Source of the DNA: Clavelina lepadiformis
Lineage: Eukaryota; Chordata; Ascidiacea; Aplousobranchia; Clavelinidae
Length of the DNA stretch: 64,000 nucleotides
Direction: 5' to 3'
NCBI RefSeq assembly: GCF_947623445.1
Contig: NC_135241.1
Coordinates: 25,980,501-26,044,500 of the forward strand
A program made the translations under genes and the position numbers. Below the pieces are notes generated by a model. The model did no database searches and was not told the origin of the DNA. It saw nothing but the letters and a program-made list of their open reading frames with translations. Numbering within the stretch: the first letter of the stretch is position 1; each line of letters opens with the position of its first letter. Positions 25,829-38,145 of the stretch are shown here, piece after piece.

Positions 25829-28800
25829 TGTTCACGATCCAACGATCCAGTCGTTTATAACAGCTGGAAAGCGCACTTGCCGCCTTGTATGCACAATGGG
25901 TCATTTATCGACTGGCAAAATATTTTAACAAGTATGAATTGGCTTAGCAACCATAAAAAGCTTTTTGTCTTCAATTAATGTCTCGTAATTGCTAAAACTT
26001 CCAACGAAAGGCCGGTACCGTTACGTACATAATGTTATGTTGAAAGTGATGAGTTAGTAGAAAAGCAATAAAGGCAAATTTAAGTAAAACCAACTACAAA
26101 TAGTGAAAAGTTCAATTTATAATTTATGCAAAGTGACTAATTGTGAAAAACCTAGCTTTTTCAAGTTTAAAGATAATATTTTTTAAACTTCGGAAAGTTC
26201 CAAAATTAGAATTTTTTTGTCGCATATAACGTATATTCAGCACAATTTCAGTTTTGGACCTTTTTTCTTTCTCCAATTTCGAGATCTCGTTAAATTTTAT
26301 TCACGACGGGATTGCACTTTTTTAAACAATGCTCCCTATAATATGAATCCTCAGGAATTTATGAAAACGCTTTTAATCAAAACCTGTTTAAAAAACGTGC
26401 AAACTGCCAGATGTAGTTTCATGGAAAATATTTCGCAAATGGGATTTCAGCAAAGTTGCAGCCGGGGTTGCCGTCAAGGGCAAGGTAAAGTACCAGGATA
26501 AGCTTGGTTTAGCTCAGTAATATGTGTCTTAGATATACTTCATGCTTGCGTGGCCTGAATAAAAGTTTCACGATTCGTCGTGAATTCGCGTTATGCTGAA
26601 GCTTAAGTGAAGCAGATGGCCGAAAGTGATTTATTGTTAAAAAGCTTTACTTGTAATACTGGATTTGTTTGAAACATATCCACAAATACTATCACTGCAT
26701 AGGCTTAGGTAGCTTGAATGGCTGAAAATGGAATCAACTCAGGATTTATACTTACAAAAGAAAGTTGTTTGCTGGGTTTACGCATGGTGATACGTCACAA
26801 TTAAAATTGAAAAAAAAATTAAAAAGAAAGCTTCTCTAATGCACGGGAAAGAGAAAGGAATGCGAAAGTATTACGAACAGAATCAAATATTGTAACAGAA
26901 TCAAATTTTAAAAGTAAAACTTTATTTTGAAGTAAATATTTACAATTTTCAAATATCTTCCAGCTACCTACTTTCACCTTCTACCAAGTAACCTTGGTAT
27001 AAAAACCGCCCGTGTCCAGTGTCGGCTGTCTACGCAGGCCCAGTTTTACAACAATTAGGCATTGCAAGGAAATTACAATGTGCGTTGGCCCCTAACTAAG
27101 TCTCAATAGGACAACCTTTTAAATGGTCAGAATTTCTTAAACCAGAAGGTGCGAGCCCAACACAACAACAGAAGTGGTCATGATTGTTCCACGGCCAGTA
27201 GCTTGCCGACTGAACAGAGATTCGCGGCAAAGAAACGATAACGAAACTACGTCACGATTAAATGAATCTGGCCGCATACACGGTTAGGCCTTAAAGGTGT
27301 TTAGGCCAATTTAAAATAAAACTTAAGTGAGAGGTGAAGGAACCAGTTTACGGCTAGAAGTGTCCACTTGGCATTTTCTGACCTTTGACAAAGAGACCTG
27401 AATGACCCTAAACCGTCAAGAAAAAACTTGCTATTCATGACTTTTTAGCTTTCCGGTGAAGCAGTGACAGCCATTTACTTTTAAAATTTCAAAAGTTTCC
27501 TCAAGGCAAGAGCCTCAGATTTCTCTCAACTGCAGAAAATATGCCGCAGCAGAACCCTCAAAATAAAGCCTACTCTCTTCTTTTTCTATGACGGCATCCC
27601 TCTCTTTAACTATACATTCCAAATATCATGAGAACCTAGTCATAAGATTTATGACGTGTACACTAACATATTTTCAACAATTGCTCGACTCCTATCGTTT
27701 ACTTCTTGAAGAAAACAACCGCGGTGGCATTTGCAAGTGTTATGGCGAAGTATCTACACACTACAACTACAGCGTCTATTGTCTTCTCGTTTGCTGATGA
27801 CTAATATTTACCCATTATTCAAATCGACGAAGGGAAATAGTTACAGTTGAATCATTGATCTAGGATATAATTATCATATCGTACTCATATGGTTACAATA
27901 TTTCCACCTGCAGGTCTGCAGCAACCTCGCGTAATATTATCATGAACTTATCATAACCTTTTACACGTAATGCGAAAAGTTATTTGCTGTCATTTGCTGA
28001 TAGTGCTGGCATCTCACCAGCTGTTCATCTGTTAATTTTCACTACTGCGCAGCATAAACTGCTCTATATAGGAATATCATAAACTGATATTCATATTATT
28101 TGCAGCAGATAAACTGACTGTTGCGCTTCATTTGCCAATGTTAAAAGCTCACCGTTGCTCATGACACCAAGGTGCTGCATCAATGAACTGGAACGTTCTA
28201 AATATATAGGTCTTGAAACGCGGTGTTGCCTAAAATAAAGCTGTTATCGTTGTGTGCATTCAAATTTCAACTTCAAAACCAAAATATTGTTGTAATGATA
28301 CTCTTAAAATTGTTTTTGTTATAAATTTTAGATCATGGTATACAAAATAGATGCACTTTATTGTGTAAATGATTCTACTTTGCTTAGAGCTCAATCGATG
28401 GTCTCTGATAGACGAGCCGCTGTGTTGTTTCGTATGAGCAGTTGATATTAAGCTTCTGGAATCTAGATTGTTTTTCACTGACTCTGATATCCTTTGTAAG
28501 TTTTTCAAATTTTACTGATCTTCAGATGAAAACTTGTTTTCGTCGTTCGTGTGCAACACATTGCAGTCGTTTAAACCCAAGAAGGTCCAGGTGAGTTAAA
28601 TATTGCATTATAAATAATCTGCGTCATTAAACAAAAATGAAAGATTATAGTAAGAATAAAAAATAAATTACTTACTTCGTTAAAAATCACGCTGCGTCCA
28701 ATCAAAACACATTTGTGGAACGAGGCCGACGGCATCGATTCTCATGGCGGGATTTTCAAAGTTGACGTCACAGCAGAAACAAACCTTCCCCGGGTTGGTT

Positions 28801-29487
28801 AGTCAGAGGTCAAGGGATCGACATAGTTGTTGAGATCTTGAAGACCACTAGTGATGTAGTTAGGTTGTAGGAGATAGAAGGTTAATGTAGAAGGTTGCTC
28901 AATGGAGCAGTCACGGCCAACATGTTGAACGAGCTTCATCCCACCAAATAATTTTAGTAATGCCAGACACCAACAGTTGAAAGCGCTCTATGTGCTTTAT
29001 TCTGTATCTTTTCTTTGCAAGTTGAAAGCATGATTGTTCGGTATCTTTTGATGCTACTTCCAAGATTGTGATGAGTTCGGAAATAATTTTGAGAAATAGT
29101 CCAGAAATAGTTTACAGTTTCAGTTTAAAAGAAGTTGCATTGATTTTATATTTGCAAAGCTACCGCATGAAATTCACCGCCTGCACATGAGCACCTGACT
29201 CAACGGGAAGTCGTGTTTATATTTATCTTGACACACTGACAAGGAAATAACTTCAGCGTTTCTGCATCTTGCAGTTCCTGGTATAGCAGTACTTTATCAA
29301 ACTAATGCCTTTAAAATTTTTAAGTTTTCATTGAAAGATAGATAAATACCGAAGCATAACCTAGTTAGTTGTTAAGTTACATCTTAGGTATAAATGTATT
29401 TAGATGACGAAAGTGAGCCTTGCTGTAGGATATGTTATGTAGATAACCGCATACAACGTAAAACATTTCACATAAGAATTCCAAAAG
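25829..29487. other. Divergent spacer between receptors C (minus) and D (plus)
   Basis: This 3.7-kb region separates the first coding exons of two receptors transcribed away from each other, so it must hold both promoters and may co-regulate them. Two open frames (26217-26501 plus, 28260-28508 minus) have no recognisable domain. I see no repeat, RNA gene or conserved coding exon. Confidence 0.4.
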
Positions 29488-32400
29488 ATGAGGCGTCGAC
29501 GTGGTTTGCTTGAGGTATTTTGGATGATTCTTTGCTGGGATTCCAGGATAGTTCCAGGTAAACAAATGAAAAATATGGTTTTTAACTTTGAAGATATTCA
29601 ACTTTTTTATTGCAGAGACACCAAGTTTACCTCATTTCATTATATTTCACTCTCAAAAGCTTGCAAATTATATCCTCACATGTGACCTATGATATTTATT
29701 CTTCAGGCATATCAGCAATCACAACAATCAGCACTGATCCTCCAAACAATCCATTGGCAACTGGTTTCAACAACCTCATTGTAACCGCTCAGTTTCCAAC
29801 ACCAACTAGGTCTTTTGCTTCATGTTTTTGGTATTATGGAGGAGAACTGGACAGTGGAAGTGGTGCTTCTTTTTACAATGCGGTATTTGGTGGATGTGAG
29901 CCTCCAGCTCCAGGCACATATGACAGCATCACTTGCACTGAACAAACAATTGATGGAACAAATCACACAATAACAACATTGAAAATCACTCAACCACTTG
30001 TTGTTGGGAATTTAAACATTGAAGTGAGATGCTCAATAGCAACCACACCTGGTTCTATTACAAGAGCAGTGAAAGGTGCATGAACAGTATTTGTGTGTAT
30101 TGTGTATTATACCGTAAAATGCCCGCATTAAAATTTATGCTGTTTCCTATATTTTTTATCTTTCGATTACAGATTGTCCATCATCTCTTCCCTATGGTGT
30201 TGTGATTACGTCATCATCTCAAACATACCAAGTCGCTGGAATGTTCAGTTGCCCGACAGGAGATTTATTTTACTCGAATGGAATCTCTGTTCCATCCGCT
30301 CATACTTCCTGCTCGGCCAATACACAGTGGAGTGGTGAAGAAAACTTGCGGTGTGGAACAGGTCAGCAGGAAATAGATTTCTGAGTTTGTTGCAGATTCA
30401 CATTTTGTGAACTTAATTACATTTCTAAACCCTCACAGTTCAAATTTTGATTCTAATGTGATGATAACATGTTTCGTTTGATATGTATTAGTTTTAAAAC
30501 TATGTGCACTGATATCATATTTCTGGCTTTATAATTCTGACAAATGGAAAGTTTCTTTAAACCTTGTACTGTACTTATTTTGCTCCTTTCATGTTTTATC
30601 TTGATGCAACTCTTATATTTTCAGCACCTTCTGTGGACATATCAGGCAAGCTAACTACTTTTGAAGGGGGCAGTGTTACATTGTCTTGTGATTATGATCA
30701 ATCAATCAAGCCCACTGGAGAGCATTCAATCTTTTATCTTAATGGGACTGGATATAAAACAGCAAAGGTTACCCACGTTTTAATTACCTCTGCTAACCTA
30801 AAATAACGTCAATCGTTGAGTAAGAAATGAAAACTACTGTAAAGTAACTAGACCTAGATGCACCTAAGTTAAATAAACGTTACGTTATATTGTTTGTTTC
30901 GCATTTGTTTGCTGAAAGTGTGAAACTGTTTGCTAAAATTTACCAACGTAAACTTTGATTTTTCCAAATCTCGAATATGTCGAATTTTTTTCCCGTTTTG
31001 AAACAAAAGTAAAATTGTTGGTTTTATTTTAGGAAAATATTTTCAAATTTACACTTCATAAAGAAGATGATATGAAGCCGATATCATGTCAGGCCGTGAC
31101 TCCATATACAGAAACATACAACAACACTGGACGGTCTCCAACATATATTTTAAAAGCTTTGTGTGAGAAAAACATGCGGTAGTTTGCTATCAATCTCAAA
31201 TATTTTAAGGCAATTCTGTTGGCATGTTTGACAAATAGAACTAGATGCATGTTAAACAGAATGCAATTCTCGATGTTATCTAATTATACTTTATTACTAA
31301 ACACCCACGCACTAATGTGCATGCTGTAATTATATTTATACTACAAGAGTTAATTCCAGATGAACCTTATCAAAAAAATTCTACGTTATGTGTTTGGAAT
31401 GTGGACGAAGCTGAAGAATGTTTGGTAAAATTCTATTCAAACGATCTGCTTGAATATATGTCGGTGCATAGAGATGGTGGTGAGCTACGTGGACAGTCGT
31501 GTCGGTAGCTAGCGATAAATTTCAATCGATTTTGTTAAGCTTTAGCTTTGTTGGCAAACATTGTATTTGTTATTTTAACTTTTTGTAAAGGACTTCCTGC
31601 TATAAATGATGGATTCAATAATCATCTGTACTCTAACGAGAATGAGTACATTTATGTATACACCAAACCACAGGTAATTAAGACATGACGTCTTTTATAA
31701 GTCTTTGAAATAATACATCTACTGTATGCGAAATAATTTCCGATCGCGTCTAAGGAACAAAAATTTAAATAATGCGAGTGCAGTTAAACTTTTACTTAAT
31801 CTTATTCCTTCTTTAGGTTTCGTCATCTGATCAAGGAGATTACACGATTATCGTCAACTCATCAATTCCTCCATACCAGCACTCCGTCAATTTTACGATC
31901 CTTGTTAACAGTGACGTTGCAATGCCTGTTGGTGACATACTTGCAGCTATATTTGGTGTCGTAATTTTTTTGGCAATCGCTGTCGCGGTTGTATGTCACA
32001 TGATCACGTCACGTGGTAAACAAACAAAGAGTCCGGAACAGAAACCATCAGTTAGGCAAGAAGGTGAATTTTGTTGTTGTCATAAAACTTGTCCAGTGAC
32101 GTCTTGAAAGTAGTTTTGTGACGCACTGAATGTTGTTTTTAATTCTCGATTTTTCATTTTTAGCCCAACCCACAAGTCCAATACAAGCACGAGGTATGGT
32201 TGGGATTAAATACTTTATGCGATTACCGGCTACTTGTATATTACCATTCCTGGTACAAGGAAAATTGTAAGCTCTTGTGGTATTATAACGACTTCTTGTG
32301 ATACAGAAATACCCGAATATGTCGATTTCAACAGACAAGCTCCTTCAATTTGTGCGGTGAGTCTCTTTTGTCAACTTGAATGATTTGTGAATATTTTCCG

Positions 32401-33062
32401 AGTAAGAAATATTTTCTAGAATATTACTGCGAGACCAAAAGCCAACCAAGGACCAAGATATGACGCAAGTGCTGGTAAGTATTCGCGTGATTGAAGCTAA
32501 AATAGGTCCAGAAACAGCTGATAACATGTAGGCTTATTTAAGTTGAGTGCTGTATTTCAGGTTCCACCTGTTCAATCTATGAAAATGTCAGCACTTTAAA
32601 AAATGAGGTATAATTTGTATAGTGACTGTGAAAAAAGTTTTTTGTGTTTATTTTCTTAGTTTAAAATACACATTACTTTGTTTGAGTAGAATCCGTTTAA
32701 TATGTTCACGGATTATAAATCCAGTCGCTTATTGCGTCTGGGAGCAAAGCTTGTAGATAAGAAATACATCGATTTAAAGTTTAAACCCTTTATGAATCCG
32801 TCGCTTAATCAAAAGAAAATTGCTTTTTTCTGAAGCAAGTTTGTTGAACGGATTCTACTCTGAAATAAGTTTAAATAATTGCACCAATTAATCATGAACG
32901 ACCGTATTTCAAACGGAGTCGTCCATTGTTGCTGCAGTTTTGTCATTGTTTCAAAAACCTTTTCGTTCAATGTAGTTTTTGTTTCAGTCTCAACAATACG
33001 TGGACATGCGAGTTACAAAAAAGCAGGAAAACGTGAAGTCAATGTATGTGCCTGTGATGTAA
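29488..33062 (+). CDS. Receptor D: single-exon N-terminal domain, sushi, Ig, TM, tail with YxxM and ITIM-like motifs
   Basis: Thirteen exons make one open frame of about 535 aa: 29488-29557, 29707-30075, 30173-30361, 30625-30767, 31033-31162, 31360-31479, 31591-31673, 31817-32063, 32164-32193, 32307-32356, 32420-32474, 32561-32607, 32988-33062. All are GT-AG. Layout: signal peptide about 1-24; N-terminal Ig-like domain 24-146, closely related to the second domain of receptor C; sushi-like 147-209; Ig 210-300; membrane-proximal domain 301 to about 390; transmembrane helix about 408-430; tail with EYVDF, RYDAS, SIYENV (fits the ITIM pattern), YVDM (fits the PI3K p85 YxxM pattern) and YVPV at the end. 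It lacks the V-like domain of A to C. Its tail differs from A and C, which share a GPY(D/E)E ending, so it may signal differently. The donor after exon 6 could be three bases earlier. Confidence 0.85.
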
Positions 33063-33066
33063 TAAA
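33061..33066 (+). terminator. Poly(A) signal overlapping the stop of receptor D
   Basis: AATAAA begins at the second base of the TAA stop codon of receptor D. If it is used, the 3' UTR would be only about 15-30 bases, which is very short. Confidence 0.5.
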
Positions 33067-33958
33067 GCCAAGGACTTGTATCGCCGTGTTCTCGAAGTAT
33101 TCATTGGAACTTGGTGTAGAAAACCTGATGATTTTCTATTTTAATGTTATTGAATTTGAAAACTGTCCAAATTTGTGTATTGTGTAGCTTTTGTTCTCCA
33201 TTAAGTCATTATTCCCAGAAAAAATAGAACCAAACATTGACTTTGGTTGATGCCTTATGGCTTATAAGAACAGTCGTAAGCAATTACAACTAACTTTACA
33301 CGTCTGTTCTCGAATTGATGAGCAGAACTTAACTGTTGTCCTTAATGATTGAACGTTTTCAAAGTTGCCATATCACTTGACCTGGTTGTGTTGCAACACG
33401 CAACATCTGTTGCAGTTGACTGAGATACTTTATGATACTGTGCTCCCATGAAATCATCAGGAGCTTGATTTAAGAGAGAACCGACCATTTGTTTAACCAT
33501 CAGTTATGTGACAACAACATTTACGCAACCAGCTTGACGTAATATGACGTCGTGTTGATATGAGAAATCATTTCTCAGTGAAGACAAATAAATTGATTGA
33601 ATGTATAATCTATTAATTATGCTCTATATAAAGCTAGTTCTAATAATCAAAAAAAGACAAATAAATCAACATCGGTACACTCGTTTTAAGTTGTTGTAGT
33701 CTGTAATAAGCGAAGATAGATCACCTTATTCATAACAAGGAAGTGCATTGCAGTTCACTCGTATTCAGGAGCTGGTATATCAAACACGTGCGTAAACCAG
33801 ACATGACTCTACAGAAGTTGTAATGCTGTCAGAGCTCCATTAAATCTAGGCGATTTATTTAAAATATTCATAGTTTATGATGAGGGTTTAATAAGAAGCA
33901 GAGTATATTTTAGATTGAATCAGATTGATTCGTTTTCAGAAACAATAAATTCTTGTAA

Positions 33959-34550
33959 AAATGTGACAATCGATGCCATCAGCAGCCACCGTGCATGTGG
34001 ACGTTGTGTTCCGATGTTTGTTCTGTTGTTATTTCTGTTGACAACAGTTGCACAACAAGCTTTGCTCCTACTGCATCCGCTGAAGTGTCTTGCTCTGCAA
34101 GCGACATTGCTGGATCTGTGGAGGGCAAAAAAGATCTTATCACAATGGTCCAAATAGTTCGTTCGTTCTTACTTTTAATTACTCAACTGTCTACCTACTT
34201 TCAGTTTGTTGTGAACTATACATAGTCACTAAGAGCTAACATGAGCTTAATTCAACTGAGAATGAGGATAATACGCTGCCACGCTGAGCTCTTAACAGTT
34301 CAACAGCTCCAGTAGTAAGCTCATTATACTGAAGCAAAAAACGGTGAACACCTAATTGAGCTGATGACTTGAGGTACGCTGCGGGAAGTCCCCTGCACGT
34401 TGATTGATCACACGCACTGGAAATAACAAGTAACAAGTTGTAACAACTACAGAAAAACACTTCAAACATTAACATTTATAACACATTTATATTTTCAGGC
34501 CTACGACACGATGGTCAGCAAACAAAACCAAGCCATTGATTCAGCAGTAG
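33959..34550 (+). pseudogene. Relic of a fifth receptor (Ig exon fragment and tail exon)
   Basis: An open stretch at 33959-34165 encodes a diverged piece of the extra Ig domain of receptor A: both contain P-x-C-x-W-x-LCSD followed by the pattern VTC/VSC-x-A and a G-S-(I/V) turn. The upstream half of the domain is missing and a stop precedes it. Further on, 34499-34550 looks like an intact tail exon, with acceptor, donor, phase 0 in and 1 out as in A, C and D, and the motif YDTM. No signal peptide, sushi or transmembrane exon lies between or nearby. This is best read as the remains of another copy. An alternative is that these are rarely used exons of receptor D, but they lie beyond its stop codon. 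Confidence 0.6.
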
Positions 34551-36065
34551 GTGAAAGATTCGTCTTCCTTCCGATACATTTTGGTGACATCGAATATGAT
34601 TTTACAAGTAAACATAATTATTGATAAAATCTAGGTGTTTTGACTTTTGAAAAAATATTTTGCACAGATGAAAGCTGATATTTAAGAGCTACCGGAAATA
34701 GTACAGAGAAGGTCAGGATATCTTATTTTCTTACAACACAGACAAGAAGTTTCATCTTCTATCCCTTAAACACATTATTATTGACATGAAATCTATTTTA
34801 TTTTATAGAATTGCAATAATGCTTGAGCACAAATCCAAGCTACATGGGAGAGTTAATCTCAGCTGTTTGAGCGCAATGAGCGATGTTGAATTGATGTGCA
34901 AAGATGATGTTGTTTGATGACAAGAGTCATAGATATTAAAGCAATGAGTTGAACCTGTTTGCCTCCATTTTCCATTTAGCTGAAAAATAGTTTTGTACGT
35001 TTGTGATTTGTCAAATGAAAAAGTTTACGAGGAGATAAATTTAAAAGAAACCTCCCGGGTACCTTCTGTCAATCACAGCGTTGATAAGAAGATATTTATT
35101 ATTTGTGGCGAAAATGAATATGATTTTGTACAACTATGTTTAAGGCAAGAGACATGAAAATATTGCGCAAGAATCAATCATCTTGACTCGATAAACGGCG
35201 ATTGCCTTCAATTGTAGCAATTGTTTGTCTCCCATATTAAAGCTGATTGAATACCTTTTGCCCATTATTCATAAGTAGACATTAAATATTCAGATATAGA
35301 AGTGGTCAGTTTATTACTTTTATGCGTAAAACATAATTGAAGCTTAACCAGCAGGGAACCAAATTATCAAAATATAGAAGATTACACAGCAGGTGAAGCA
35401 TTAAGTTTACAACAGAGCATGAAACACATTTCTAGTCTTCATTAAGCTTGATGAGAAATCACTAAATTAAAGGCTTCAAGCATCGTTTTAAGATAATGAC
35501 GTGATGTACTTGGATGACGTCAAGCTTGGTTTTGTTTAACCAAAGTCTAAATATCTTTCTGCTAAAATTGCTTCCGTTCTGATGAGAAGCCACTTTAATA
35601 TATTATGACAGAAACTGGCTTACATTACGTAAAAAGTTCTACAATAAGTGGCACACGTTATTCCCGCACGCAGTAGTCCCATTTTATACCTGAATGTGTA
35701 GAAAAAAGTTGGTAATCCTGGTGATACTTTTTGGTAACAGGTTTATTTCTTAAATATTAGTCATTATGATATAATGCTAAGCTTTGTGTGAACAATATCT
35801 CTTATACTTGAAATGTTTCGTATATTCAGCCACTGTTAGCAGCCGCAAGCTATTGACGTTGTTATGTGCATGAGTTAAATGTCTCGTTGTAAAGTTGCAC
35901 ATTGAAAATAACATGGTGACGAGTTTATTCAAATGATAACAATGCTTGCCTACAGCTAATGATTAACCACGCATTACATTTCACTTTAACCAGCGACGGC
36001 TTCATCCCACCTCAGTCTGCGGCTGCTGCTTTCAATATATCAGCGCACGAAGAGTTGAAGTCGAC
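34551..36065. other. Intergenic, no supported gene
   Basis: AT-rich, with no open frame of note apart from one ending at 36162, which overlaps the next gene in another frame. I see no repeat or RNA. Confidence 0.45.
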
Positions 36066-36530
36066 ATGGATCGAGCACCTCGGGACAATCCACGGCAACA
36101 GCCGGGCACTGGCCTTCCAGAACAGGCTAAGCTCAATGTTAAGTTTTATGGCGTTGAAGTAAACTACGAAGGGCCGGTCGATGGTTTACGTGGATTGGTT
36201 TTCGTCGCAGCTTGTTCTTTTGCGGCATATTCTGGCCTTAGCTTGTTTCGTGCCTTCAACCATTGCCTTCGTTTTGAAATGCTGGTGAAAGGTGAGGAAG
36301 AAAACAAAAGGTTTTTGGAAGATATATTGTCAGGAGTGCTTCTACGCCGACTTCAAGGAAAGATTTCGTCAGTGGATTCGCTTCGCTTAAGCGAGTTCGG
36401 AGTAATCACGATCTCTGACGAAGAATTTTCTCAAATTTCAACAGAATCACAACAAGTTGTTGAAAATCTTGACGAGTCAGCAGAGGTAAATCTTGACATT
36501 CTTGCTACGACAGTGACTGCCTCCATATAA
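36066..36530 (+). CDS. Unrecognised 154-aa protein with one hydrophobic segment
   Basis: The open frame starts at an ATG in a reasonable context (GACATGG). The N-terminus is hydrophilic and rich in proline and arginine. A hydrophobic stretch at about residues 43-62 (core LVFVAACSFAAYSG) could span a membrane, and the rest is charged and probably helical, with several acidic runs. Base composition is richer in GC than its flanks, as expected of coding DNA. An AATAAA follows at 36697. I do not recognise a family. It may be single-exon; an acceptor-like site (CTACAG) at about 35956 leaves open an upstream exon and a longer N-terminus. It lies between the receptor cluster and the next unrecognised gene on the same strand. 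Confidence 0.55.
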   Translation: MDRAPRDNPRQQPGTGLPEQAKLNVKFYGVEVNYEGPVDGLRGLVFVAACSFAAYSGLSLFRAFNHCLRFEMLVKGEEENKRFLEDILSGVLLRRLQGKISSVDSLRLSEFGVITISDEEFSQISTESQQVVENLDESAEVNLDILATTVTASI

Positions 36531-36696
36531 TTCAAAGTGCGCTGAAATAATCACAGCGCACATAAATACAACAATAATAGCAATAGAGCACAAATTTACA
36601 AAAGTAAACGCAAAACTTTATTTTCAAAATTATTGCGACATTTTTGTGTTTGTTTGAAAAATTGAATTAGTTTTCCAGAATTTATTGAATAAGTTG

Positions 36697-36702
36697 AATA
36701 AA
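36697..36702 (+). terminator. Candidate poly(A) signal for the 154-aa gene
   Basis: AATAAA lies about 170 bases after the stop at 36530, a suitable distance for a short 3' UTR. The hexamer is common in AT-rich DNA, so the call rests on position. Confidence 0.4.
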
Positions 36703-37413
36703 CTGAAGTAGAACGCCGATAAAATTGTTATTTCGTGGATTGAGATAATCTCGAGCCAAGATCAAGTTAAAATCTGCTTTGAATAGTGTTAAATATCATG
36801 AAATATTATGTAATATATCTGTTGCTTTGCAGCTGCCGTTACGTTTCACCAATTTCCAGATTCCTGATGGTTCTGCAAGAAAAAATAGTTTCAAGATCTC
36901 CAGGGAAATTGAACATGACGTCGTTGCTACATTGGCCAGGTTAAATCTTGTTATATGACTCTCTACTGTAATGTTTGGAATTGGAACAAATAATATCTGT
37001 TGCGTCATAGAATTATTTACAAAGTGCTGGAATGATGAAAGAGTTCTTGTATAAAGCGCTTATATTCGTTCTAGTGATCATTTTTATGACTCTTTTCACC
37101 GGGAATAGTTAAATATGTTCCATGACAAAAGCTTGTTGGTGCACTTTAACGCAGATGATTTATTGGAAATTAACCCGAATTTAACTGTTTATCACCGAAT
37201 CCGATAGACATTAATTCAAGGTAAACTGCACATACTGAGAAAAACTATTTTTCAGTATTTTTGATGCTGTGGAATCCCCCTCAGTAACAGAAACATCCAA
37301 CTTCAAAATCGGTTCGTGCAAAATTTAAAAGCATTTCTACTCTAACTAAAAAAATTCATAACTTTTGTAAAAACCAACATGAAAGTTTGTTGTTATCTTA
37401 CACTACAGCAGAC

Positions 37414-38145
37414 ATGAAAGAAAAAGTGTTGGGTTTGAAGTCGCATTTGGACAATCATGAGATCGAGAAAGCGTTGATCTGCGCTGAGCGTCTTGCTGAT
37501 GTGGATGCTGTGGTTGGTTGTGACGTTCCCAGCTCAGAGGTGTCTTTGATCTTTGATCTTTTGGTTCTAATCATTGGCGCTTTCACTTCTAAATCTGAAT
37601 ACCAAGCTGCTCTGAAAATTATTTCTTGGGCCGCTAAATTTTGCACAAATTTTGAAAATCCTCTTGATCAGCTGAGGAAACTAGAAAAATGCGCTGTGCT
37701 TGCCAGTGAAATAGGAAACGCGATAAAACTTAAGGAGCCAAAATTGTACACCGAGAAAAAGATAAAAGAATATGTTATACCAAAATTACGCGACCTGTTG
37801 CAACAAATAAGGGCAGTGGCAACAGCAAATACTCAGATAAAAGCTGTGATGGAGGCGTGGGGGATGTATTACATCGCTTGGAACTTTTACAATATCAATG
37901 ATGTCGACGAGGTAAATACAACGTGTTCACAAGCTTTAAATCATTTGGAAAAGTATGACGCTAAACATTTTCGCGTAGCTGGTTGGTTGAATAACTTGAT
38001 GAGTGACGTCAAACGTGAACTTAAACAAGACCCAAGAAAATACGAAACAAATGCCATAAACATCTTTAAGGTTGCCCAAGATATGAGTGAGTCTTTGAGG
38101 AAAGAATGGGTTTATTGGTTGCAAGAACGTATTGATAATTATTAA
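37414..38145 (+). CDS. Unrecognised 243-aa, largely helical protein
   Basis: The frame opens at ATG 37414 (MKEKVLGLK) and runs 243 codons without interruption, far longer than chance in this AT-rich DNA. The same frame extends a few codons upstream but has no earlier ATG. The sequence reads as repeated amphipathic helices, with pairs such as EIEKALICAERLA and QAALKIISWAAKF spaced like helical repeats of the TPR type, ending in a tryptophan-rich helix. No signal peptide is seen; a hydrophobic segment (LIFDLLVLIIGAF) at about residues 48-60 could be a buried helix or a weak membrane segment. An AATAAA follows at 38375. I do not recognise the family. A CTACAG just upstream of the ATG may be a cis or trans splice acceptor. 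Confidence 0.65.
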   Translation: MKEKVLGLKSHLDNHEIEKALICAERLADVDAVVGCDVPSSEVSLIFDLLVLIIGAFTSKSEYQAALKIISWAAKFCTNFENPLDQLRKLEKCAVLASEIGNAIKLKEPKLYTEKKIKEYVIPKLRDLLQQIRAVATANTQIKAVMEAWGMYYIAWNFYNINDVDEVNTTCSQALNHLEKYDAKHFRVAGWLNNLMSDVKRELKQDPRKYETNAINIFKVAQDMSESLRKEWVYWLQERIDNY

